10,279 nucleotides of DNA, from positions 1-10,279 of the forward strand of contig SBGI01000285.1 of the NCBI GenBank assembly GCA_006227015.1, in the 5' to 3' direction. How positions within the stretch are numbered: the stretch's first letter is position 1; every line of letters starts with the position of its first letter. Source of the stretch: Gammaproteobacteria bacterium. GTDB taxonomy: Bacteria > Pseudomonadota > Gammaproteobacteria > Pseudomonadales > Porticoccaceae. The position numbers and the translations under genes were made by a program. Below are positions 1-6,630 of this stretch, piece by piece. The notes below the pieces were generated by a model. That model was not told the DNA's origin. It was given only the letters and a program-made list of their open reading frames with translations, and did not search any database.

Positions 1-1
1 C

Positions 2-370
2 TTTTACGATGGCGCCTGCCTGATCTGTCAAAAAGAAATTCGACATTACCAGAAGCTGCAAAGCCTGAAGCCCATTCACTGGCTGGATATCTCAGAACCT
101 TGCCCGATGCTTGAGGCGTATGGAATTGACACAGAAGAGGCCATGAAACGCTTTCATGTAATTAATGATCTAGGCCAAGTCACTAAAGGCGCAGAGGCGT
201 TTCTTACACTGTGGCGGGAGTTACCCGGCTACCGACACTTGGCAAAAGCAGTTACGACCTTGCATTTACAGGGGATTATCGAATGGGGCTATCGACGATT
301 TGCCAAACGTCGCTACCGCCAGGCATGCCTGCGCGCGGACAACCGGTGTCACAAGGGCGAAGGCCGGTAG
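2..370 (+). CDS. Thiol-disulfide oxidoreductase, DCC family (DUF393), 5' end missing
   Basis: The reading frame is open from base 2, so the start lies outside the window; 122 residues are visible. The first visible residues are FYDGACLIC, the DGxCxxC signature of the DCC/DUF393 family, with Cys at visible residues 6 and 9 forming a thioredoxin-like CxxC. Family members are small (about 110-150 aa), so little more than the initiator region is probably lost. The middle holds the family's usual pattern in which a residue pair near GAEAFLTLW follows a 'VINDLGQVTKGAEA' stretch; the tail is basic (RRFAKRRYRQ) and has two extra Cys. Function in the family is poorly defined; a thiol redox role is inferred from the CxxC. 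It ends 9 bases before the convergent photolyase stop, with no terminator visible between them. Its promoter is not in the window, so membership in the stress regulon next door is only suggested by position. Confidence 0.85.
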   Translation, partial: FYDGACLICQKEIRHYQKLQSLKPIHWLDISEPCPMLEAYGIDTEEAMKRFHVINDLGQVTKGAEAFLTLWRELPGYRHLAKAVTTLHLQGIIEWGYRRFAKRRYRQACLRADNRCHKGEGR

Positions 371-379
371 ATCCCAGAC

Positions 380-1795
380 TTACCCTGCCTGCTGATAACT
401 TGCCAGGCTTTCGGCCCTTGCCCGTGAATAATCAATAATCGGTAACGGGCGCCCCAGAGCCGCCGCACATTTCGGATCATGGCGCTGCAAACCTGACAAC
501 GCCTTTAACTCTGGCAGCCAGCGAGCCACGTATTCACCCTGCGGATCAAACCGCTCTGCCTGGCGCATTGGGCTGAAAATTCGGAAATAGGGTGCGGCAT
601 CTGCACCCACCGAGGCACTCCACTGCCAGCCCCCCAGGTTAGAGGCAAAGTCGCCGTCAACAAGATGTTGCATAAAAAACCGTGCGCCCCGCCGCCAGTC
701 CTCGCGAAGCAACTTGGTTAGAAAGGATGCCACAATCATGCGCACCCGGTTATGCATCCAACCGGTGGCCAGTAACTGTTTCATGCCGGCATCGACAATG
801 GGGTATCCGGTTTCTCCACGGCACCATGCATCAAAAAGCTGATCATCATGTAACCAGTGAATGCGTGATTCCACCTCCGGTTTAAACGGCTGCCAACGAT
901 TCATTTCCGGGAAATGCACTATCAGGTGACGATAAAACTCACGCCAGATGATTTCCGTGGTCCATTGGCTGTCCAGCCAGCTATCAGGGGCGAATTGAAC
1001 CTGTAGCGCGGCGAGGCACTGGCGTGGGGATAGCACTCCGCAGCTGAGATAGGGAGATATTGCAGATGTGCCATCCGCGGCAGGAAAATCCCTCTGGTTG
1101 TCGTAATCTTCCGCTTTTCCTACCACGAACTGTTGCAGACGCTGATGTGCTGCCTCTGCGCCCGCCGGCCAGAGTTCCTCGCACCAGCTCGCGTTGCCAA
1201 CAGAATACGCTAGTGTGTCGGGCAAACTATCGCCCCCCTGGAGTTCCCCTGAGAGCGAACCGGGCTGTATTTCCGGCAATGGCAGGAGTTGTGGATATTG
1301 TGCCGTGAATTCCCGTCGCCATGCCTTGCTAAACGGCGTGAAAACCCGAAATGGATTTCCCTGCCCATTCATGACACTCCCCGGAGGGAGCACCACATCG
1401 GCGTGGAAGCCGAACACCTCTATTCCGTCCTCATGAAAGCGTTCAACAACCCGCTTATCCCGAAGCACTTCATTGAGGCAATACTCCCGGTTCATAAACA
1501 GTCCGTCGCATTGCAACTCGCGGGCAAGGGAGAAAAGCTGCTCGGGAACTCTGTCAAAGGTTCCTGCCTTGATCACTCTGAGAGGAATGTTGAGATCGGC
1601 TAATTCCGCTTGAAGGGAATGCAGGTTTGCCAGCCAGAACTCTACCCTGGCCGAAGATTCATCGTGAGAGGACCACTGTTCGGCACACAGGGCAGCAACA
1701 GCGACAACCCCCTTGCCATCAGCCCGCTGGCAGGCATTGTAAAGCGCCGGGTTGTCGCGACAGCGCAGATCGTTACGAAACCAGACCAGCTTCAT
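380..1795 (-). CDS. phr: Deoxyribodipyrimidine photolyase (class I CPD photolyase)
   Basis: A light-driven flavoenzyme that splits cyclobutane pyrimidine dimers in DNA; cytoplasmic, FAD plus an antenna chromophore. The 471-aa length matches E. coli Phr (472). The N-terminal antenna domain opens MKLVWFRNDLR, the standard photolyase start. The C-terminal FAD domain shows EIIWREFYRHL (about 281-291), GYPIVDAGMKQL (330-341), HNRVRM (348-353), DGDFASNLGGWQW (380-392) and DAAPYFRIFSP (399-409). The electron-transfer Trp triad of the E. coli enzyme aligns by spacing with W314, W367 and W390, and the flavin-proximal Asn (E. coli N378) with N386. It starts 16 bases after the chrR stop with a poor ribosome binding site, so translation probably depends on read-through from chrR; it is the third gene of the sigma-chrR-phr operon. 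Photolyase genes are known members of RpoE/ChrR singlet-oxygen regulons, as in Rhodobacter sphaeroides. Confidence 0.97.
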   Translation of the reverse strand: MKLVWFRNDLRCRDNPALYNACQRADGKGVVAVAALCAEQWSSHDESSARVEFWLANLHSLQAELADLNIPLRVIKAGTFDRVPEQLFSLARELQCDGLFMNREYCLNEVLRDKRVVERFHEDGIEVFGFHADVVLPPGSVMNGQGNPFRVFTPFSKAWRREFTAQYPQLLPLPEIQPGSLSGELQGGDSLPDTLAYSVGNASWCEELWPAGAEAAHQRLQQFVVGKAEDYDNQRDFPAADGTSAISPYLSCGVLSPRQCLAALQVQFAPDSWLDSQWTTEIIWREFYRHLIVHFPEMNRWQPFKPEVESRIHWLHDDQLFDAWCRGETGYPIVDAGMKQLLATGWMHNRVRMIVASFLTKLLREDWRRGARFFMQHLVDGDFASNLGGWQWSASVGADAAPYFRIFSPMRQAERFDPQGEYVARWLPELKALSGLQRHDPKCAAALGRPLPIIDYSRARAESLASYQQAG

Positions 1796-1811
1796 TGATG
1801 CTGTTCGCGCT

Positions 1812-2456
1812 TTACAGACCGAGCAAGGGCTGCGCCAGTTTTCCCATCAGGGTGGTGTAGCGCAGGGGAAACTCTGTTGCAATCAGGCAGATACAATCAT
1901 GGTCGCTGTCAACCAGTGGCTGGTGGGTAATCCTGTCATCCAGGTCGGCAACATCCCCGGCAGAGAAACGACCCACATCATCAGAATAGGAACCCCGTAA
2001 CAGCTGTGTGAGTTCACTGCCTCGATGGGTGTGAGGAAATGACGTTTTGCCCGGTGCGACACGCAGCAGTCGGGTGACGCCCTCGCCCTGGCTCGGCAGG
2101 TCGTGAACCCAAAGGCCGGAGACAACTTTTTTCCATGGAACCTCTTCCAGAGAATCGCCCACATAGTTGGCCAGCGGCAGCGGCACCTCGGAGTGGTGCA
2201 TTGGAGTCATTTTGGGCACTTCCATGGATTGGGCGTCCAGTCTGTCCAGCACATTCTGCAACGAGCTGTCGCTGACGGCCGAGAGGCCGCCCTCTTCAAG
2301 CAATGCTCCACCAATGGTTTCCAGTTTACGGACTCGATTGCGGCAGTGCTCACACACCGATAGATGGCAAGCAACCACCAGGGCTACCCCTTGCCCCACA
2401 GCCCCCGCAACATAGCTGAACAATGTCGCCTCGTCCAAGTGGTGTTTAATACTCAT
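1812..2456 (-). CDS. chrR: ChrR-family zinc-binding cupin anti-sigma factor
   Basis: Anti-sigma factor that holds the adjacent ECF sigma factor inactive until singlet oxygen or a similar oxidant triggers release. With the ATG at 2456 the protein is 214 aa. The N-terminal zinc anti-sigma domain has H6, H31, C35 and C38 (CHLSVCEHC), the same numbering as I recall for the four zinc ligands of R. sphaeroides ChrR, which strongly supports this start. The C-terminal cupin domain has PHTHRGSE (H142, H144, E148) and H178, matching the second metal site, followed by a CxC pair (C188, C190). A GTG two codons upstream (2462) is possible, but the GGAGG ribosome site sits 5 bases before the ATG and abuts the GTG. 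The gene overlaps the 3' end of the sigma gene by 11 bases, implying translational coupling and matched stoichiometry of sigma and anti-sigma. Confidence 0.95.
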   Translation of the reverse strand: MSIKHHLDEATLFSYVAGAVGQGVALVVACHLSVCEHCRNRVRKLETIGGALLEEGGLSAVSDSSLQNVLDRLDAQSMEVPKMTPMHHSEVPLPLANYVGDSLEEVPWKKVVSGLWVHDLPSQGEGVTRLLRVAPGKTSFPHTHRGSELTQLLRGSYSDDVGRFSAGDVADLDDRITHQPLVDSDHDCICLIATEFPLRYTTLMGKLAQPLLGL

Positions 2457-3042
2457 ATTCACCTCCCAGCGTCAGCTTGAGCTTTTCAGCAGCCAGGCGG
2501 ATTCGCGACTTGACGCTGCCAAGGGGTATGGAAAGTCGGTCGGCGATCTCGGAATGAGTGCGACCCTCGTAAAATGACATGTAAATAACCTGTGCCTGAT
2601 TTTCCGGCAACTGATGAATGGCCACTGCCACGCGGTCTGAAATAATTGACTGCTCAGCCCCGGACTCCTCAACAGGCTCACCCTCTTCTCCAAGCCAGGA
2701 ATCGATATCGTATTCCGGGTATTTTTGCTTGCGCATCCAGTCGATACTCTGATTTCTTGCCAATGTATAGATCCAGGTACTGGCGGCAGCTTTTGCGGGA
2801 TTGAACAGGTGGGCTTTCCGCCACATCAGCAGCATGGTTTCCTGGGTAAGCTCTTCGGCGGTACCCTCGGTCAGCCCGAGACGTACAATATAGCCCTTGA
2901 TACGGGGCGCAAAATGACGAAACAACTGTATAAAGAGCTGTTTGTCCTGTGTCCTGGCCAAAGTTGATAACAGTTCTGACCAATCAGGTTTTTTTGTCTC
3001 AGGCATGTCTTTCGCTTTTAGTGCGATTACATTGTCCACCAT
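2446..3042 (-). CDS. rpoE: RpoE-type ECF RNA polymerase sigma factor (ChrR partner, ECF11-like)
   Basis: Group 4 (ECF) sigma factor. From the chosen start it has 198 residues: region 2 runs about 35-105 (FIQLFRHFAP, ELTQETMLLMWRKA, STWIYTLARNQSIDWMRK), an acidic linker follows, and region 4 is about 145-192 with LPENQAQVIYMSFYEGRTHSEIADRLS-type helix-turn-helix residues. There is no C-terminal extension such as SnoaL. The partner ChrR directly downstream places it in the singlet-oxygen-responsive group. The frame is open upstream to an ATG at 3177, but the predicted promoter (3076-3101) would put the transcript start near 3070, so that long form cannot be made from it. Candidates downstream of the promoter are ATG 3066, ATG 3042 and GTG 3039; GGGAG lies just ahead of the last two, with the better spacing for GTG 3039. 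The true start is therefore uncertain by a few codons. Confidence 0.92.
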   Translation of the reverse strand: MVDNVIALKAKDMPETKKPDWSELLSTLARTQDKQLFIQLFRHFAPRIKGYIVRLGLTEGTAEELTQETMLLMWRKAHLFNPAKAAASTWIYTLARNQSIDWMRKQKYPEYDIDSWLGEEGEPVEESGAEQSIISDRVAVAIHQLPENQAQVIYMSFYEGRTHSEIADRLSIPLGSVKSRIRLAAEKLKLTLGGEYEY

Positions 3043-3075
3043 GTCTCCCGGAGGTATATCCCGCATAGTCATACC

Positions 3076-3101
3076 TACGAACCAGGTGGCTGAATAGATC
3101 A
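3076..3101 (-). promoter_or_regulatory. Predicted ECF sigma promoter for the rpoE-chrR-phr operon
   Basis: Read leftward, the sequence is TGATCT (3101-3096), 16 bases, then CGTA (3079-3076). This resembles the -35 TGATC / -10 CGTA type promoters associated with RpoE-ChrR group sigma factors. It is the same motif and the same spacing as the promoter of the divergent operon, which implies autoregulation by the sigma factor. The expected transcript start is near 3070, about 28 bases before the ATG at 3042. Confidence 0.75.
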
Positions 3102-3110
3102 CCCTAGGGT
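3101..3110. repeat. 10-bp perfect palindrome beside the rpoE promoter
   Basis: ACCCTAGGGT is a perfect palindrome touching the outer base of the leftward -35 element, between the two divergent promoters. It could be an operator for a second regulator or simply chance; nothing else in the window repeats it. The rest of the intergenic core (3111-3144) shows no further motif that I can support. Confidence 0.3.
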
Positions 3111-3144
3111 AGCCCCAAGCCTTTACAAAGCCAAACAAAACAGG

Positions 3145-3170
3145 TGATCTCACTGTGAGGTATTTGCGTA
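3145..3170 (+). promoter_or_regulatory. Predicted ECF sigma promoter for the lipid-modification operon
   Basis: TGATCT (3145-3150), 16 bases, then CGTA (3167-3170); identical in element sequence and spacing to the leftward promoter 44 bases away. The expected transcript start is near 3177, giving a leader of about 27 bases before the ATG at 3204, with GAGG at 3194-3197 as ribosome binding site. The -35 end and spacer also contain CTCACTGTGAG (3149-3159), two 5-base arms around a T, which might bind a repressor. Confidence 0.78.
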
Positions 3171-3203
3171 ATAGCACTATGTAACAATTTGTTGAGGTTT
3201 TAG

Positions 3204-4580
3204 ATGAACGCCACGCCCATACCGGTAAAGCCTTTCAGGAAAAGAGTTGCTGTGATTGGATCAGGCATCTCGGGGCTGAGCTGTGCCTGGCTTCTCAACA
3301 AAACCCATGATGTCACCCTATATGAGAAAGATGACAGATTGGGGGGGCACTCCAATACGGTAACGTTTGAGCTCAATCAACAACCCGTCAGTGTCGACAC
3401 AGGGTTTATTGTCTACAACCCGGTCAATTATCCGAATTTGGTGGCATTTTTTGATGCACTCGACGTTTCAACCTGCGAAACGGATATGTCTTTTTCCGTC
3501 TCCATTAACGAAGGCGAACTGGAATATTCCGGCAGTGGGTTATCCGGCCTACTGGCACAAAAGTCCAATCTGATAAGGCCCCGGTTCTGGTCTATGCTAG
3601 CGGACCTGATGCGATTCTACCGGGAAGCCGATGATCTTCTACAAGCACCGGAGAACGGGCATTTGACCCTCGGACAGCTGCTCGAACAGAATAGTTATGG
3701 CAAGGCATTCATATACAACCACCTGTTGCCTATGGGGGCCGCCATCTGGTCCATGCCGGTGGAAAAAATGCTTGAGTACCCGGCTACCAGCTTTCTGCGC
3801 TTTTGCCGCAACCACGGACTTAATCAGCTGCGAGATCGCCCCCAATGGCGGACCGTCGTCAATGGTAGCCGCTGTTATGTAGACAAAATTGCACAGTATC
3901 TGGGAAATTCAGTGCGTCTCAATACCCGCATCCAGTCTGTGAACCGCCACAGAAATCATGTGGAGGTGAACGACATGCTGGGCAATCGAGAGATTTATGA
4001 CGAGGTGGTTTTTGCCTGTCATAGTGATCAGGCATTACAGCTCCTGGGGGATGCCAGCCGGGAGGAGAAATCTGTACTGGGCTGTTTCCCCTATCAGCGA
4101 AACTTTGCTTTTCTGCACCAGGACATCTCATTGATGCCCCAGCGAAAGAAGACCTGGTCCAGCTGGAACTACCTGTCCAGCCAGAGTCACGATGGTCCCC
4201 GAGTCTCTGTAAGTTACTGGATGAATCGTCTGCAACCCCTAAATACGGAACAACCGCTGATTGTGACGCTCAACCCCCTGCATATGCCCCGCCAGGGAAC
4301 AATTATTCGCAGCTTTTTTTATGATCACCCTCTGTTCGGACAGGCCTCCCTGGCCGCACAAAGCCACTTATGGTCATTGCAGGGGCAAAACCGCACCTGG
4401 TTTTGTGGCGCTTACTTTGGCTATGGTTTCCATGAGGACGGCCTGCAATCAGGGCTTGCGGTCGCCGAGGCATTGGGTGGCGTCATGCGCCCGTGGCAAG
4501 TGGACAATCCCAACGGCAGAATTATTTTGCCTCCCGACTACGCCAATAGGCAGAACGCAGGGGAGACGAGTTGTGCCTGA
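3204..4580 (+). CDS. FAD-dependent amine-oxidase-like oxidoreductase (COG2907 type)
   Basis: A 458-aa flavoprotein of the NAD(P)/FAD-binding, flavin amine oxidase/desaturase superfamily. The N-terminus carries the dinucleotide-binding fold: VAVIGSGISGL with GSGISG at residues 19-24, an acidic E41 at the end of the second strand, then DRLGGH (44-49), the family's second FAD contact. The C-terminus has the closing FAD motif WFCGAYFGYGFHEDGLQSG (about 398-416). No signal peptide or membrane span is evident. It is the first gene of a tight operon with DUF1365 and a CFA-like methyltransferase, a neighbourhood common in Proteobacteria and part of the RpoE/ChrR singlet-oxygen regulon in R. sphaeroides. 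The substrate is unproven; an unsaturated or methylated phospholipid acyl chain is inferred from the neighbours. A run of seven G (3341-3347) falls in the DRLGGH codons and the frame is intact. Start chosen for GAGG spacing and the upstream promoter. Confidence 0.9.
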   Translation: MNATPIPVKPFRKRVAVIGSGISGLSCAWLLNKTHDVTLYEKDDRLGGHSNTVTFELNQQPVSVDTGFIVYNPVNYPNLVAFFDALDVSTCETDMSFSVSINEGELEYSGSGLSGLLAQKSNLIRPRFWSMLADLMRFYREADDLLQAPENGHLTLGQLLEQNSYGKAFIYNHLLPMGAAIWSMPVEKMLEYPATSFLRFCRNHGLNQLRDRPQWRTVVNGSRCYVDKIAQYLGNSVRLNTRIQSVNRHRNHVEVNDMLGNREIYDEVVFACHSDQALQLLGDASREEKSVLGCFPYQRNFAFLHQDISLMPQRKKTWSSWNYLSSQSHDGPRVSVSYWMNRLQPLNTEQPLIVTLNPLHMPRQGTIIRSFFYDHPLFGQASLAAQSHLWSLQGQNRTWFCGAYFGYGFHEDGLQSGLAVAEALGGVMRPWQVDNPNGRIILPPDYANRQNAGETSCA

Positions 4581-5400
4581 GACGTTGAACTCGTCAGTTT
4601 ACTGTGGCCATGTCCTTCATCACCGCTGGCAGCCCAAGCGTCACCGCTTTGTTTATCGGGTGTTTTCACTGTTGATTGACCTGGCAGAGCTGCCGACATT
4701 GCAACGGCAATTACGCTGGCTGTCTATAAACCGTTTCAACCTGTTTTCCTTTCACGAGAAAGATCATGGCGCTGGCACTCCCGCCCTGAAAGCAGATATC
4801 AGCCAGTTGCTTGAAGAAAGGGGCTATCCTGAGGCCTCTGCCAAAATTCAGCTGCTTTGCTACCCAAGAATACTTGGGTATGTATTCAATCCCCTGAGTG
4901 TTTATTTCTGCTACGACCAGCACCAGCAACTGCGCGTTATTATCCACGAAGTTACTAACACCTTTGGGCAGCGCCACTGTTACCTGCTGCCCGTAGAGCC
5001 CTCCCAGAGCGGATCCTGGGTGAGGCAGCAAAGCGATAAACAAATGTACGTCAGTCCGTTCATGCCCATGGAAAGCAGTTACCGTTTTCGAATCCTTCCA
5101 CCGAATGGTAAGCAGCTCGCCGTTTGTATTCAGCAGGAACAATTATCGAGTGGCGAGACAGAGCCACACAAATTGTTTGCCAGTTTTACCGGCACACACA
5201 GGCCATTGAACAATGGCACCCTGCTGGCACTGTTTATGCGCTATCCGCTGATGACATTGAAAGTGATTGGCGGCATTCACTGGGAAGCACTGAGGTTGTG
5301 GATTAAGGGACTGCGATTGCAGCCAAGAGATGAGCCACATGACACGACCGCCATCAGTTGGCAGGATCAACAAGGAGACATGCACCATGAAAAGTTCTGA
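4573..5400 (+). CDS. DUF1365 domain protein
   Basis: A 275-aa protein carrying the DUF1365 signature along its length: GHVLHHRWQPKRHRFVYRV (12-30), FSFHEKDHG (58-66), YPRILGYVFNPLSVYFCY (97-114), HEVTNTFGQRHCYLLP (125-140), MYVSPFMPMESSYRF (158-172) and HWEALRLWIKG (236-246). Its biochemical role is unknown; conserved His and Asp residues in the HEKDHG block suggest metal or substrate binding, which is inference. The best start is GTG 4573, preceded by GGAG with 7 bases spacing; it overlaps the oxidoreductase stop by 8 bases. The frame is open further upstream (to 4321), but that part lies inside the oxidoreductase gene and has no family similarity. It almost always accompanies the FAD protein and CFA-like enzyme, so a shared acyl-chain pathway is likely. 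Confidence 0.92.
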   Translation: MPETLNSSVYCGHVLHHRWQPKRHRFVYRVFSLLIDLAELPTLQRQLRWLSINRFNLFSFHEKDHGAGTPALKADISQLLEERGYPEASAKIQLLCYPRILGYVFNPLSVYFCYDQHQQLRVIIHEVTNTFGQRHCYLLPVEPSQSGSWVRQQSDKQMYVSPFMPMESSYRFRILPPNGKQLAVCIQQEQLSSGETEPHKLFASFTGTHRPLNNGTLLALFMRYPLMTLKVIGGIHWEALRLWIKGLRLQPRDEPHDTTAISWQDQQGDMHHEKF

Positions 5401-6622
5401 GTTGCCTGCATCAGGAATGCTTTCCGACTCAGGCAAACATCCAGGTACTTTAGAGTCTTTCGTGAGCAGTCGCTTAAGGTCCCGTCTGAAAGGCTGCCAC
5501 GGGGAGCTGACGTTGCAATTCCCCAGTGGCTGTCGAACACGATTCGGTTCCGGATCGCCCCAAGTTGAAGTCAGATTGCGCTCATTAAAGCCCCTGCTGC
5601 GGCTTTTTCTGGGTGGCACCAATGGCTGGTCAGACAGCTACCTGCAGGGCGAGTGGAACAGCAAGAACCTGACGGCGCTGGTGCGCTGGGCACTAGTCAA
5701 TGAACAACACCTGAGTTCTGTTGCCTCTGCGCGCTGGTGCAACAACCTTTTATACAACATCTACCACTGGTGTCATCCTAACTCCCGCAGCGGAAGCCGC
5801 CGCAATATTGCCGCCCACTACGACTTGGGCAACAGGTTTTACGCGCACTGGCTCGACCCGGGAATGACCTACTCTTCAGCCCTATTCGAGTCATCCGAAG
5901 TCAGCCTTGAGGAGGCTCAGGCCTTCAAATACCAGAGGATTATGGAACTGTTGGCGCCGAGGTCCGGCGACAATATCCTTGAAATTGGCTGCGGTTGGGG
6001 GGAGTTTGCCCGGCAATTGCTGAGTACCCATGACGTCAGGGTTCATGGTGTGACCCTCTCCAAAGAGCAGTTGCAGTGGGCTGAAGACAAGTTACATAAG
6101 GCGGGACTGAATCAACAGGCTGATATCACCCTCACGGATTACCGGGATATACGGCGTCAATATGATGGCGTGGTCTCCATCGAGATGTTTGAGGCCGTAG
6201 GTCAGGCTCATTGGGACAAGTATTTCACCAAGTTGAAAGGGGTACTGAAACCCGGCGGGCGAGCTGTGTTGCAGGTTATTACCATAGATGACGATCGTTT
6301 TAATGGCTATGCCAAACAGGCAGACTTTATCCAGCGTCATGTGTTTCCCGGTGGCATGTTGCCCAGTGTGGCGATACTCAGGGAAAAATGCTCTCAGCAT
6401 GGCTTTCGCCTGGCCCACCAACAGATGTTCGGCCAGGATTATGCGCAAACTCTGGCCTGCTGGAGAGAGGCATTTGAGCACGCATGGCCGGAAATTACCA
6501 AACTGGGCTTTGATGAGCGTTTCTACCGCTTGTGGCGCTACTATCTAAGTTACTGTGAAGGTGGTTTTGAAGAAGGCGCAATCGACGTGGGGCTTTTTGT
6601 TCTGGAACATGACGACCGGTAA
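5387..6622 (+). CDS. Cyclopropane-fatty-acyl-phospholipid-synthase-like SAM methyltransferase
   Basis: A 411-aa member of the CFA/mycolic acid cyclopropane synthase family (CMAS), which transfers a methyl from S-adenosylmethionine to the double bond of a phospholipid acyl chain at the membrane. Seen: NIAAHYDLGNRFY (about 145-157), the SAM-binding loop LEIGCGWGEFA (198-208), VSIEMFEAVG (263-272), FPGGMLPSV and a C-terminal DY (Y352). Compared by eye with E. coli Cfa, the bicarbonate ligand Cys139 aligns with S164 (YSSALF instead of YSCGYW) and His266 with Q296 (LQVITI instead of LHTIG), while Glu239 and Tyr317 equivalents (E266, Y352) are kept. It may therefore methylate without closing a cyclopropane ring. 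The ATG at 5387 has AGGAG 9 bases upstream and overlaps the DUF1365 stop by 14 bases. Last gene of the operon; no clear terminator follows. Confidence 0.93.
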   Translation: MKSSELPASGMLSDSGKHPGTLESFVSSRLRSRLKGCHGELTLQFPSGCRTRFGSGSPQVEVRLRSLKPLLRLFLGGTNGWSDSYLQGEWNSKNLTALVRWALVNEQHLSSVASARWCNNLLYNIYHWCHPNSRSGSRRNIAAHYDLGNRFYAHWLDPGMTYSSALFESSEVSLEEAQAFKYQRIMELLAPRSGDNILEIGCGWGEFARQLLSTHDVRVHGVTLSKEQLQWAEDKLHKAGLNQQADITLTDYRDIRRQYDGVVSIEMFEAVGQAHWDKYFTKLKGVLKPGGRAVLQVITIDDDRFNGYAKQADFIQRHVFPGGMLPSVAILREKCSQHGFRLAHQQMFGQDYAQTLACWREAFEHAWPEITKLGFDERFYRLWRYYLSYCEGGFEEGAIDVGLFVLEHDDR

Positions 6623-6630
6623 CTGAGTGG

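Noticed and set aside
1060..1860. Several open frames on the plus strand across the photolyase and chrR
   Set aside because: They lie opposite strongly conserved coding sequence, lack ribosome sites and recognisable domains, and look like shadows.
3341..3347. Run of seven G inside the FAD oxidoreductase gene as a phase-variation tract
   Set aside because: The run encodes the conserved DRLGGH motif in frame, and seven bases is short for contingency switching; no second frame or alternate product is suggested.
4321..4572. Upstream extension of the DUF1365 protein
   Set aside because: It is an out-of-frame reading of the oxidoreductase gene with no DUF1365 motif; GTG 4573 has a good GGAG site.
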